Shown here piece after piece: positions 22,909-30,510 of a DNA stretch of 42,664 nucleotides; positions within the stretch are counted from its first letter, which is position 1; every line of letters starts with the position of its first letter. The stretch is taken from NCBI GenBank assembly GCA_012798455.1, contig JAAZNC010000012.1:1-42664 (forward strand). Reading direction: 5' to 3'. Source of the stretch: Chloroflexota bacterium. Lineage in GTDB: Bacteria > Chloroflexota > Anaerolineae > Anaerolineales > Anaerolineaceae. The translations under genes were made by a program, and so were the position numbers. The notes under the pieces were generated by a model that was not told the DNA's origin, made no database searches, and was given only the letters and a program-made list of their open reading frames with translations.

Positions 22909-24510
22909 ATGATCATACAAACAACTCTATTTGACGGTAAAGAATTGGTCAGCATTCAAGATGCAAGCACTTGGGCTACCAAATATCTAAATCGGAAAGT
23001 CACTATATCGAATATCTCATATTTAATTCAGTATGGGAGAATAAAAAAGTACCAAAATAATGGAAATACCCTATTGAGTATTAATGAACTCAAGAATTAT
23101 TACGACAATCAAGTAGGGGAAAAGAACTGGAAGAATAAATATGGGGATAGTCTGAATTGGCATCTTTCCTTTGCAGAATATAAAGAGTCTGAAAGAACCA
23201 AACATGTCCATAGAATTCATCCCTATAAAGGAAAATTCATCCCACAATTGGTGGAATATTTCTTGGATTCACATACCGATGAATTTAAAAAAGATGTTTA
23301 TTTTAAAAAGGGTGACATCATATTAGATCCATTTTGTGGAAGTGGCACTGCATTGGTTCAAGCAAACGAATTGGGTATACATGCCATAGGAGTAGATATT
23401 TCTTTGTTCAATGCGATGATTACGAATACAAAAGTAACTAAACATGATATTCCACTATTAAGAAAAACGATAAATGATCTTACTAAAACAATAGTTTCAT
23501 TCCAAGCGACGAGAAAAAACATGGCTTTTGAGCAAAAACTCCTTTCGGAACTCTCGCAGTTTAACTCTAAATATTTCCCTTCTCCAAGTTATCGACGAAA
23601 AGTTAACAAGGGCAAGATCAATGAAAGTAAATACGGACATGAAAAAGAGATCGAATTTTTAGCCATTTTTAATTCTCTGGTAAAAAAATTTGACTTAAAG
23701 ATTGAACAAGATAAAAAAGAAAGTTTTCTTGATAAATGGTTTCTCTTCTCGGTACGAGAAGAGATTGATTTTCTAATAAATGAGATCAGTAAAATTGAAG
23801 ACGCAGTCGTACGACGTGACATTTCACTAATTTTGAGCAGAACCATTCGTTCTTGTCGCGCAACAACGCATGCAGATTTGGGGACATTAAAAGATCCGGT
23901 AACAACAATCTATTATTGTAGGAAACATGGGAAAATATGCAAACCAATCTTTTCGATCAGTAATTGGTGGGCAACATATACAAAAGATACACTAAATCGG
24001 TTTAGAGAATTTGATAAGGTAAGAACTGAAACGCTGCAAATTTGTTTAACTGGAGACAGCAGAAATGTTGACTTAATCAATGATACGAAAAGGATAAATC
24101 CAAATTTTGGAGACCTTATTCAAAAACAGAAAATAAAGGGAATTTTCTCAAGTCCACCCTATGTGGGTTTAATTGATTACCATGAGCAACATGCATATGC
24201 CTATGAATTATTGGATTTAGCACGGAGAGATGAATTAGAGATAGGACCTCTTTATAAGGGCCAGGGGAAAGAAGCTCGTGATTCCTATGCTCAAAGCATC
24301 GCTGAAGTGCTTATTAACTGCAAAAAATATTTACAGGATAATTATGATGTATTCTTGGTCGCGAATGATAAATACAATCTTTATCCAGGAATTGCAAATT
24401 TAGCCGGGATGAAGATCGTGAATTGTTATAAGCGACCTGTGCTAAACCGTGTGGAGAAAGATCGAAATTCAATATATGCAGAGACGATTTTCCATTTGAA
24501 GGAGAATTAA
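22909..24510 (+). CDS. type II DNA methyltransferase, probably N4-cytosine, with N-terminal HTH
   Basis: A 533-residue amino-methyltransferase. Motif I for SAM binding is D140-PFCGSGT-147 with GVDIS after it. The catalytic motif IV is SSPPY (414-418), and the serine form is typical of N4-cytosine enzymes. Motif I comes before motif IV with ~270 residues between them, as in alpha-type order, so the target-recognition region probably lies in between. Residues about 1-65 look like a MerR/excisionase-type HTH (ISNISYLIQYGRIKKYQ then LSINELKNYY). This could help target binding or repress the system's own promoter. The restriction enzyme gene follows after one base. AT-rich composition and isolation among unrelated genes suggest horizontal acquisition. 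It likely protects the site cut by the TdeIII/MjaII-like nuclease. Confidence 0.9.
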   Translation: MIIQTTLFDGKELVSIQDASTWATKYLNRKVTISNISYLIQYGRIKKYQNNGNTLLSINELKNYYDNQVGEKNWKNKYGDSLNWHLSFAEYKESERTKHVHRIHPYKGKFIPQLVEYFLDSHTDEFKKDVYFKKGDIILDPFCGSGTALVQANELGIHAIGVDISLFNAMITNTKVTKHDIPLLRKTINDLTKTIVSFQATRKNMAFEQKLLSELSQFNSKYFPSPSYRRKVNKGKINESKYGHEKEIEFLAIFNSLVKKFDLKIEQDKKESFLDKWFLFSVREEIDFLINEISKIEDAVVRRDISLILSRTIRSCRATTHADLGTLKDPVTTIYYCRKHGKICKPIFSISNWWATYTKDTLNRFREFDKVRTETLQICLTGDSRNVDLINDTKRINPNFGDLIQKQKIKGIFSSPPYVGLIDYHEQHAYAYELLDLARRDELEIGPLYKGQGKEARDSYAQSIAEVLINCKKYLQDNYDVFLVANDKYNLYPGIANLAGMKIVNCYKRPVLNRVEKDRNSIYAETIFHLKEN

Positions 24511-24511
24511 T

Positions 24512-25288
24512 ATGGCATTATCTGAGAAACAGAAACCGGAAATTGAGAGAATTATCAAGGAAAGCATAAGGAATAAATTCAAGAAATATGCCCCAGAATC
24601 GAACAAGATGCCTTTCCATTATCGATTGTTAGGTAAAGATCGAATGGCGCTTTACTCATTTATTCAGTCAGTAAATACAACTTTTGGCACCTCAATTTTT
24701 GAGCCGATCGCAGAATTATTGTCAAAGGAGCATTTCGTTGAAGCGCAAAAACAATTTCGAGTTGGTGATCACATCAGCAATAAAGCTCAAACCGAGATAC
24801 AAAAAATCATGAATTCGCTTTCAAATGGGAATGATCCAAATGCAAATATTGAGTTAGAAGCAATACGGCGCGTAGCAAATCAGGGAGAAATCAACACAAT
24901 GCATACGACTAATGTGGATTTGTATGTCAAAGATTCAATGGGTTCTATCCATCTATTTGATCTTAAAACAGCAAAACCCAATATAGGGAATTTTAAAGAT
25001 TTTAAACGAACATTAATGGAATGGAAAGCAATCTATCTTCTAGGGCATCCCAATATAGATGTTCATGCATATATTGCTATTCCGTATAACCCTTATGAAC
25101 CCGAGCCTTATCAACGCTGGACGTTAAAGGGAATGTTTGACCTGAAAAATGAACTAAAAGTAGCTGACGAATTCTGGGATTTTCTTGGTGGGGAAGGAGC
25201 CTATAATGATTTATTGAATTGCTTTGAGAGAGCCGGCATCGAATTGCGGCCTGAAATGGACGATTATTTTAAAAAATATAACAATTAG
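24512..25288 (+). CDS. TdeIII/MjaII-family type II restriction endonuclease
   Basis: A 258-residue protein. A PD-(D/E)xK-type site is visible: D136 in TTNVDLYVKD and D150-L-K152 in HLFDLKTAKPN. The surrounding pattern (EINTMHTTNVDLYVKD, LFDLKTAKPNIGNFKDFKRT, LMEWKAIYLLGHP) fits the TdeIII/MjaII family, whose characterised members recognise GGNCC (recalled, not searched). Together with an N4-cytosine-type methyltransferase this makes a coherent GGNCC-like system, but the site must be tested. SD AAGGAG lies within the end of the methyltransferase gene. The one-base spacing implies one mRNA with the methyltransferase translated first. Confidence 0.85.
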   Translation: MALSEKQKPEIERIIKESIRNKFKKYAPESNKMPFHYRLLGKDRMALYSFIQSVNTTFGTSIFEPIAELLSKEHFVEAQKQFRVGDHISNKAQTEIQKIMNSLSNGNDPNANIELEAIRRVANQGEINTMHTTNVDLYVKDSMGSIHLFDLKTAKPNIGNFKDFKRTLMEWKAIYLLGHPNIDVHAYIAIPYNPYEPEPYQRWTLKGMFDLKNELKVADEFWDFLGGEGAYNDLLNCFERAGIELRPEMDDYFKKYNN

Positions 25289-25378
25289 AAATGATCCCAT
25301 CGTATGAGAAAACAATTATAGGGAAGCTTGGGATTTGTCCAATTTGAAAGGTATGTTTGAGTGTTTCTCAATATATAT

Positions 25379-25792
25379 CTAAACCGAGACCGCCTTCTTC
25401 TTGATCTCCAACAAATGCACCCGAAAGGGGATGGAATGGATGCATTCCTCGTTGAGGAAGAGCAGCAGGTGGTATTCGCCCGGCTCGGGGAGCTGGATGC
25501 CATAGAAGGCGTAGATCATGGTGACGCGCATGAGGCGCTCGGAATCACCCTGGGGGCGGATGTCACCGCCGATGCGCTTGGAGAGCTCCTGCTCGGAGGG
25601 GGAGGAAAGCCCCACCTCCAGCTTGAAGGATTCGCTGGCAAGTTTCTCGAGCTCCAGGATAGTGAACAACTGCTGGTACTTGGAGGGGAACTTGAGCACG
25701 TTGATATCGGTGAACATGCCGATGATGCTGGTTTTGCCCGCCACGTCCTTATAGGCGTAATCACACAGGTACATCCAATTGATCTTTGCCAT
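25379..25792 (-). CDS. DUF6941-like conserved protein
   Basis: A 137-residue soluble protein beginning MAKINWMYLCDYAYKDVAGK then SIIGMFTDINVLKFPSKYQQ. This start is shared by a family of small uncharacterised bacterial proteins (DUF6941 as I recall). The rest is predicted mostly beta (MIYAFYGIQLPEPGEYHLLL, then CIHSIPFRVHLLEI), perhaps an immunoglobulin- or C2-like sandwich. ATG 25792 has GGGAGG six bases upstream, so the longer frame was rejected. Base composition is like the core genome, in contrast to the AT-rich genes on both sides. A structured leader of about 140 nt precedes it. Confidence 0.72.
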   Translation of the reverse strand: MAKINWMYLCDYAYKDVAGKTSIIGMFTDINVLKFPSKYQQLFTILELEKLASESFKLEVGLSSPSEQELSKRIGGDIRPQGDSERLMRVTMIYAFYGIQLPEPGEYHLLLFLNEECIHSIPFRVHLLEIKKKAVSV

Positions 25793-25836
25793 GCAAACCT
25801 CCCGCAATTCCACTCATAATAATACCGCGTAAACTA

Positions 25837-25953
25837 ACACAGGACACCTGTGGTGGGATGTCCTGTGTCTGGAGGGTTGTAAGCTTTTCTAGAAGCTCAC
25901 AAGAGAGATCGCTCTCTCATTTCCATCGTATCATAGAAAAGCCGGTGTTCCAA
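25837..25953 (-). promoter_or_regulatory. putative promoter and structured 5' leader of the DUF6941-like gene
   Basis: On the minus strand TTGGAA (25953-25948), a 17-bp spacer and TACGAT (25930-25925) make a fair promoter. Downstream, before the ATG at 25792, three stem-loops follow: AGAGAG/CTCTCT (25917-25902), AGCTT/AAGCT (25897-25882) and a perfect 10-bp stem ACACAGGACA/TGTCCTGTGT (25868-25837). The last has no U-run. The row of hairpins in a ~130-nt leader suggests RNA-level control or a protein site, but no known riboswitch was recognised. Confidence 0.45.
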
Positions 25954-26084
25954 TCGGGAATGAAATCCATCTATTGGGATGTTCAATATTTGTTTCTTGC
26001 AATGGAGAATGAAATAGGAATATATTAAATTCCAAATTAATCTTATAAAATTAGTTTGTGTGTCTAAATTTGGGTTAGAGGGAA

Positions 26085-26909
26085 ATGGGGAAGAAAATTA
26101 TAGAAAAGAAAAATTTCTTTGTGGATGAGGCGGGGAGTCCAACAATATTTGATAAACATGGAAGAATCATCGTGGGTGCGCCTGGATGTTCACGTTATTT
26201 TATTATTGGTTTCCTGGATGTTGATGATCCAGCTGTTTTGAGTGCAGGTCTTGAAGATTTGAGAAAAAGTTTATTGGCAGATCCGTATTTCCACAAAATT
26301 CCATCTATGCAATTACACGCAAGAAAAACTGCATTGGCTTTTCATGCCAAAGATGATGTGCCCGAGGTAAGGAGAGAAGTCTATCGTTATATTCATTCAA
26401 ATAATAACCTTAAATTCAATGCTGTTGTAAAAGATAAACTTAATGTTGTTCATTATGCAATGGAAAGGCGAAAAGCAAATCCAACATATCGCTACAATCC
26501 CAATGAACTTTATGATTTCTTGACTCGTAGGTTATTTAAATCCAACCTTCACCTAGCGTCCAAATATGAAATCTGTTATGCAATTCGAGGTAGTAAACCG
26601 AGAACAGAAGCATTTGGAGAAAGCCTTCAAATTTCCCAAAAAAGATTTCTATCCGAGAGGAGGATACAGAATCAATCAGAAATATCGATTGCCCCGACCT
26701 ATTCAAAAGATGAACCTTGCTTACAAGCTGCAGATTATTTTCTTTGGGCTTTACAGAGAATTTATGAGATGCGTGAAGACAGGTACTTTTCCTATTTGAA
26801 AGATCAGTTTAAGCTGATTATCGATATTGATGATACTCGACATAAAAAATATGGGGAGTATTACGATGGAAAGAACATGTTACAGCTAGGTAAATTACCG
26901 CCCATATAA
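26085..26909 (+). CDS. DUF3800 domain-containing protein
   Basis: A 274-residue protein. The DUF3800 start motif is present as FFVDEAGSPTIFD (D14, E15), with the later acidic site PCLQAADYFLWALQR (D217) typical of the family. DUF3800 has an RNase H-like/retroviral integrase-type fold and is predicted to be a nuclease; copies are common in mobile and defence-related DNA, but no clear activity is established. SD GAGGG lies four bases before the ATG. The gene is AT-rich, stands alone, and reads away from the DUF6941-like gene, so it looks like a second acquired piece next to the restriction system. Confidence 0.85.
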   Translation: MGKKIIEKKNFFVDEAGSPTIFDKHGRIIVGAPGCSRYFIIGFLDVDDPAVLSAGLEDLRKSLLADPYFHKIPSMQLHARKTALAFHAKDDVPEVRREVYRYIHSNNNLKFNAVVKDKLNVVHYAMERRKANPTYRYNPNELYDFLTRRLFKSNLHLASKYEICYAIRGSKPRTEAFGESLQISQKRFLSERRIQNQSEISIAPTYSKDEPCLQAADYFLWALQRIYEMREDRYFSYLKDQFKLIIDIDDTRHKKYGEYYDGKNMLQLGKLPPI

Positions 26910-27042
26910 AAAAATCCAGAGATATAGGACCATCGAAATGATCTCACGGCATGGAGCCGAATTTTGTCTCTGGGTTAAGTCTATTATAAACCGACAGTTT
27001 GCTTTGTCAACTTAGAATTTTGTAAGATTCCTTCTAATACCT

Positions 27043-27738
27043 CTACCAGCGGGAGGTATTCCGATCATCGGTATACGGTGTAGGGAACTTCCCGGCGAAG
27101 GCACGTATAAAGAGCATGCCAAACAGAAAGCCGCCCACGTGCGCCCACCAGGCAATCCCATCCGCGGCGCCCGCACCAATCACGAAGGAACTGAAGCCGG
27201 AGAAGAGCTGCATGACGAACCACACGCCCAGGTAGAGGATGGCGGGCAGGCGGATAAAGCCGCCAAAGAAGAAGATGGGGACGAAAGTGACCACGCGCGA
27301 GGCGGGATAAAGCACGAAATACGCACCCATGACGGCGGCGATGGCGCCGCTGGCACCCAGGGTGGGGATATCCAGAGTGGGGGAGAAGAAGAACTGCAGC
27401 AAGGCGGCACTGAGACCCCCCAGCAAGTAGAAGAGCAGATAGCGGGTTGAGCCAAGCCGGTCCTCGATGTTATCGCCAAAGATCATGAGGAACCACATAT
27501 TGCTGATGAGGTGATACCAGCTGCCGTGCAGGAACATATGCGTGAAGAAGGGCAGCAGGGTGGCAGGCTGCGCCAGGCTGACACTGGCAGGGGTGAGGGC
27601 AAAGGTGGAGACGAGCTGGTCGGAAAGATTGGAAGGCAGGAAATATTCCAAACAAAACACGAAGACATTGGCGATGATGATCAGCCAATTCACGACAGGA
27701 AATCTGGAGCTGCGGATGGTATCTCGGATAGGGATCAT
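27043..27738 (-). CDS. rhomboid family intramembrane serine protease
   Basis: A 231-residue membrane protein with about six helices. The catalytic dyad is visible as S130 in LGASGAIAAVMGAY and H200 in AWWAHVGGFLFG. The second-helix motif HMFLHGSWYHLISNMWFL provides the oxyanion-side His and Asn. Rhomboids cut transmembrane substrates within the bilayer; the substrate here is unknown. ATG 27738 (MIPIRDTIRSSRFPVVNWLI) has AGAGGAAA just upstream, and the extra 14 codons of the longer frame were rejected. It stands alone, 98 bp after the DUF3048 lipoprotein gene on the same strand. Confidence 0.93.
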   Translation of the reverse strand: MIPIRDTIRSSRFPVVNWLIIIANVFVFCLEYFLPSNLSDQLVSTFALTPASVSLAQPATLLPFFTHMFLHGSWYHLISNMWFLMIFGDNIEDRLGSTRYLLFYLLGGLSAALLQFFFSPTLDIPTLGASGAIAAVMGAYFVLYPASRVVTFVPIFFFGGFIRLPAILYLGVWFVMQLFSGFSSFVIGAGAADGIAWWAHVGGFLFGMLFIRAFAGKFPTPYTDDRNTSRW

Positions 27739-27835
27739 GGTTTCCTCTTTGCGAAAAAGTATAGCAAGCCCATCCAACAATATAAATAAGAAGTGTGTTA
27801 GAAGAACGCCGGCTCGGTTGACTTAATTATAGGGG

Positions 27836-28981
27836 CTATGCATCGGGGGAGAGCACGAAAAAGAGCTCCCAGGCGCCGCTCTGTTTCTGGTTGAAGATGG
27901 AATTGTCGTCCGCCAGCACGATCCAGGTGTTGCCCGGCTTGAGGGGGAAGGGAGCACCATCTGCATCGAAGAACTGGATGGGTGCTTGATCGCTGGGCAC
28001 CTTCCACTGTCCCTCGAACATGTGCCCGTCGCGGTAGAAGACGGCGCGCTTGCCCTCGATGTTCTTCATCAGTTCCACGTCGTGCTCGCTGGGGGCGTTC
28101 TCGATGTAGTGGGCGAAGACGATGACAATGTTATCGAAAGCGAGCTGCTGCCCGGTGACGCGGTCGAGCAGGGGGATCATGCGGAAATTACCATCTTCCT
28201 CGTCCCCTTCCATCTCCTCGATCCAGCGCAGGTAGGTGCCGGAAGCGGGGTCGTAGTGCCATTCGGCGCGGTTGTAGTAATTGAAGAGGATATTGATCTG
28301 TTCCACAGGGGTGCCGCCCTGCGGGGTGGTTGCATCAAAGTGCATGCCTTCCAGGTCGGGGGTACCGCCCAGATCGATGGCATTGTGTTTGGCATAAGCG
28401 GAAATATCGGCAGAACTGGCGAAAACTCCGATGACGCTGTGGGTATCCTCCCCGCAAAAAGCAGGGCAGGGCGCTTCTTGGAAGGAGAGGGCGCGTTCGC
28501 CAAGTGCCTGTACCAGGTAAGCGTCGGTATCCTCATCGGCGCTGCCGTAGCCCAGGATACCCTGGTAGAGCCTGACGAGCTGAGCATCCACCAGACGACC
28601 CGAGCGCACGGGTCCGATGCTGGGGCTGTCGTTGCCATAGAAAATGGCAAGGAAGCGGTTGGTGCCATAGCCGATGTAGTAATCGAAGACGATATCGGCG
28701 AAGGAGAGCCCGGCGTGCGGACGACCTTCGCGCGGAAAATTGGACACCTTGACCATGATGGGCATGCGCTCCAACAGAGCGGGATCAGCGACCGGCAGCC
28801 CGGTGAGAGGATTGAGGACGATGGGCTGGGGAGTGGGAGCGTCAGTGGGTTGTATAGTGGGGCTGGCATCCACCTGAACTGCCGGAGCAGCAGTAGGGGT
28901 GGTTGGAGCGCCCAGCTGGCAGCCTGCCAGCAGCAGGACGGTAATCATCAATGCGAACAGGGTATTTTTTATGCCATTCAT
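27836..28981 (-). CDS. DUF3048 domain-containing lipoprotein (YerB-like)
   Basis: A 381-residue lipoprotein. MNGIKNTLFALMITVLLLAG precedes Cys21, the lipidated residue. A Thr/Pro/Ala-rich linker spans 22-55. The DUF3048 N-terminal domain follows from about 55 (NPLTGLPV, RMPIMVKVSNFPREGRPHAG, FADIVFDYYIGYGTNRFLAI, SIGPVRSGRLVD), then the DUF3048 C-terminal domain (about 265-381), with IVIVFAHYIEN and GNTWIVLADD. The Bacillus member YerB is a lipoprotein of unknown role. A perfect TATAAT (29004-28999, minus strand) lies 17 bases before the ATG. A weak SD precedes the start. Confidence 0.9.
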   Translation of the reverse strand: MNGIKNTLFALMITVLLLAGCQLGAPTTPTAAPAVQVDASPTIQPTDAPTPQPIVLNPLTGLPVADPALLERMPIMVKVSNFPREGRPHAGLSFADIVFDYYIGYGTNRFLAIFYGNDSPSIGPVRSGRLVDAQLVRLYQGILGYGSADEDTDAYLVQALGERALSFQEAPCPAFCGEDTHSVIGVFASSADISAYAKHNAIDLGGTPDLEGMHFDATTPQGGTPVEQINILFNYYNRAEWHYDPASGTYLRWIEEMEGDEEDGNFRMIPLLDRVTGQQLAFDNIVIVFAHYIENAPSEHDVELMKNIEGKRAVFYRDGHMFEGQWKVPSDQAPIQFFDADGAPFPLKPGNTWIVLADDNSIFNQKQSGAWELFFVLSPDA

Positions 28982-28998
28982 CAGCTTTGCACAGGTGC

Positions 28999-29036
28999 AT
29001 TATAACGAAAAAGTGCGCATCACAGGCAAGTATAAT
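28999..29036. promoter_or_regulatory. back-to-back -10 elements between DUF3048 and mutase small subunit genes
   Basis: TATAAT occurs on the minus strand at 29004-28999, reading towards the DUF3048 gene, and on the plus strand at 29031-29036, reading towards the B12-binding gene. They lie only 26 bp apart in a 72-bp divergent gap. Neither has a good -35 at 17 bp, so the start sites are tentative. Both leaders would be short, about 11-12 nt. Confidence 0.45.
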
Positions 29037-29053
29037 TGAAGAAAGAGGATACC

Positions 29054-29455
29054 ATGGCAGAAAAAAAGATTCGAGTTCTGATCGCAAAACCAGGTCTGGA
29101 CGGGCATGACCGGGGAGCCAAGATCATCGCACGCGCCCTGCGGGATGCGGGCATGGAAGTGATCTACACCGGGCTACGACAAACGCCCGAAATGATCGTG
29201 CAGGCTGCGCTGCAGGAAGACGTGCAGATGGTAGGGCTCTCGATCCTATCCGGCGCGCATATGTCGCTGGTGCCGCGCGTATTGGAATTGATGAAGAAAG
29301 CTGACCTGGAAGATGTGCGGGTGTTCGTGGGCGGGATCATCCCGCAGGAAGATGCCAAAGCGCTGCTGGAGTTGGGGGTGAGCGCGGTGTATGGACCGGG
29401 GACGCCCACCACGCAGGTGATCGACGATATCGAAGCAATGCTGGCACCAGCTTAG
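29054..29455 (+). CDS. methylmalonyl-CoA mutase small (B12-binding) subunit
   Basis: A 133-residue cobalamin-binding domain. The signature [18 protein letters not shown] (about 12-29) contains DxHDRG with the lower-axial His ligand to cobalt. [13 protein letters not shown] and [11 protein letters not shown] followed by [10 protein letters not shown] are the remaining binding loops. This matches the stand-alone small chain of methylmalonyl-CoA (or 2-hydroxyisobutyryl-/ethylmalonyl-type) mutases. The large catalytic chain is not in this window. MeaB follows after 10 bases, which supports an acyl-CoA mutase role. ATG 29054 has AGAGGA upstream; the in-frame TTG six codons earlier was rejected. 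Confidence 0.93.
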   Translation: MAEKKIRVLIAKPGLDGHDRGAKIIARALRDAGMEVIYTGLRQTPEMIVQAALQEDVQMVGLSILSGAHMSLVPRVLELMKKADLEDVRVFVGGIIPQEDAKALLELGVSAVYGPGTPTTQVIDDIEAMLAPA

Positions 29456-29465
29456 AAAGTTATTG

Positions 29466-30407
29466 ATGCAGGCACTTGAACAGGCAGTATTAGAAGGGAA
29501 CCGGCGGGCACTGGCGCGCCTGATCACGCTGGTGGAGAATGAGGATACCGAAGGACGGGCAGTGCTGGACGTGCTATTCCCGCATAGTGGCAAGGCACAC
29601 CTGGTGGGGGTGACGGGGGCGAGCGGAGCGGGAAAATCAACGCTGGTGAACAGCCTGGTGAAGGAAGTGCTGACCCGCAACCCGGAGAAAAAGGTAGCGG
29701 TGATCGCGGTGGATCCGACCAGCCCCTTCAGCGGAGGGGCGGTGCTGGGCGACCGCATCCGCATGCGCGAAATTGCGGAAGCGCCGCAGGTGTTCATCCG
29801 TTCGATGGCAAGCCGCGGGGCGCTGGGGGGACTGGCACGGGCGACACAGGGGGTGGCGCTGGTGCTGGATGCGGCGGGTTTTGACCTGATCCTGATCGAA
29901 ACAGTAGGGGCGGGGCAATCGGAAGTGGAGATCGCCAGCCTGGCGCACAGCGTGCTGGTGGTGGAAGCGCCGGGGTTGGGGGATGACATCCAGGCAGCCA
30001 AGGCGGGTATCCTGGAAATCGCGGACATCCTGGTGTTGAACAAAGCCGACCGAGCGGGGGTGGAAGCGACCGAAATGGCGCTGCACACCATGCTATCACT
30101 GGGTTATGCCATGGCGGAGGATGATGAAAAACAGTGGGCGCCACCCATTTTGAAGACGGTCGCTACGGAGGGGGAGGGCTGTATGCGACTGGCAGGCATG
30201 CTGGAGGAACATGCAATCTACTTGCACCAGAGCGGGGAATGGGAGCAGCGCGATGAAAAGCGCATGCAGCACCTGGTGCAAGCACTATTTGAACAGCAGC
30301 GCAGCCGGGATTGGCAGCAAATGCTGGAAAAAGCGAAGACCAGAGAGATCTTGCGGCAGGTTACCCGGCGGGAACTTTCGCCTTATCGCGCGGTAGAACG
30401 ACTGTAG
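29466..30407 (+). CDS. meaB: methylmalonyl-CoA mutase-associated GTPase MeaB (ArgK family)
   Basis: A 313-residue P-loop GTPase that guards and loads cobalamin into acyl-CoA mutases. Walker A is GVTGASGAGKSTLVNSL near residues 49-65. The MeaB-specific stretch AVDPTSPFSGGAVLGDRIRM follows. Switch and base motifs are ETVGAGQSE and LNKAD. The C-terminal helices carry dimer contacts (ending REILRQVTRRELSPYRAVERL). ATG 29466 was preferred over the TTG one codon earlier. The SD is weak. It is directly downstream of the mutase small subunit, as in many genomes, so the pair is one operon. Confidence 0.95.
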   Translation: MQALEQAVLEGNRRALARLITLVENEDTEGRAVLDVLFPHSGKAHLVGVTGASGAGKSTLVNSLVKEVLTRNPEKKVAVIAVDPTSPFSGGAVLGDRIRMREIAEAPQVFIRSMASRGALGGLARATQGVALVLDAAGFDLILIETVGAGQSEVEIASLAHSVLVVEAPGLGDDIQAAKAGILEIADILVLNKADRAGVEATEMALHTMLSLGYAMAEDDEKQWAPPILKTVATEGEGCMRLAGMLEEHAIYLHQSGEWEQRDEKRMQHLVQALFEQQRSRDWQQMLEKAKTREILRQVTRRELSPYRAVERL

Positions 30408-30510
30408 ACCCCAGCCAGCCTTAAAAATTCACAATCTGATCCCCCATGAAACGTTTTTCGCATTAAAATCTTAAAAAGTGTATTTATCATTTTAAGGAGA
30501 AGCGGCAATT

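Noticed and set aside
26916..26973. Inverted repeat CCAGAGA/TCTCTGG after the DUF3800 gene as a terminator
   Set aside because: The arms are 44 bases apart with only a small inner stem, and no T-run follows.
27986..29005. Long open frame antisense to the DUF3048 gene
   Set aside because: It mirrors a well-supported lipoprotein gene, with no domain signature and no start signals.
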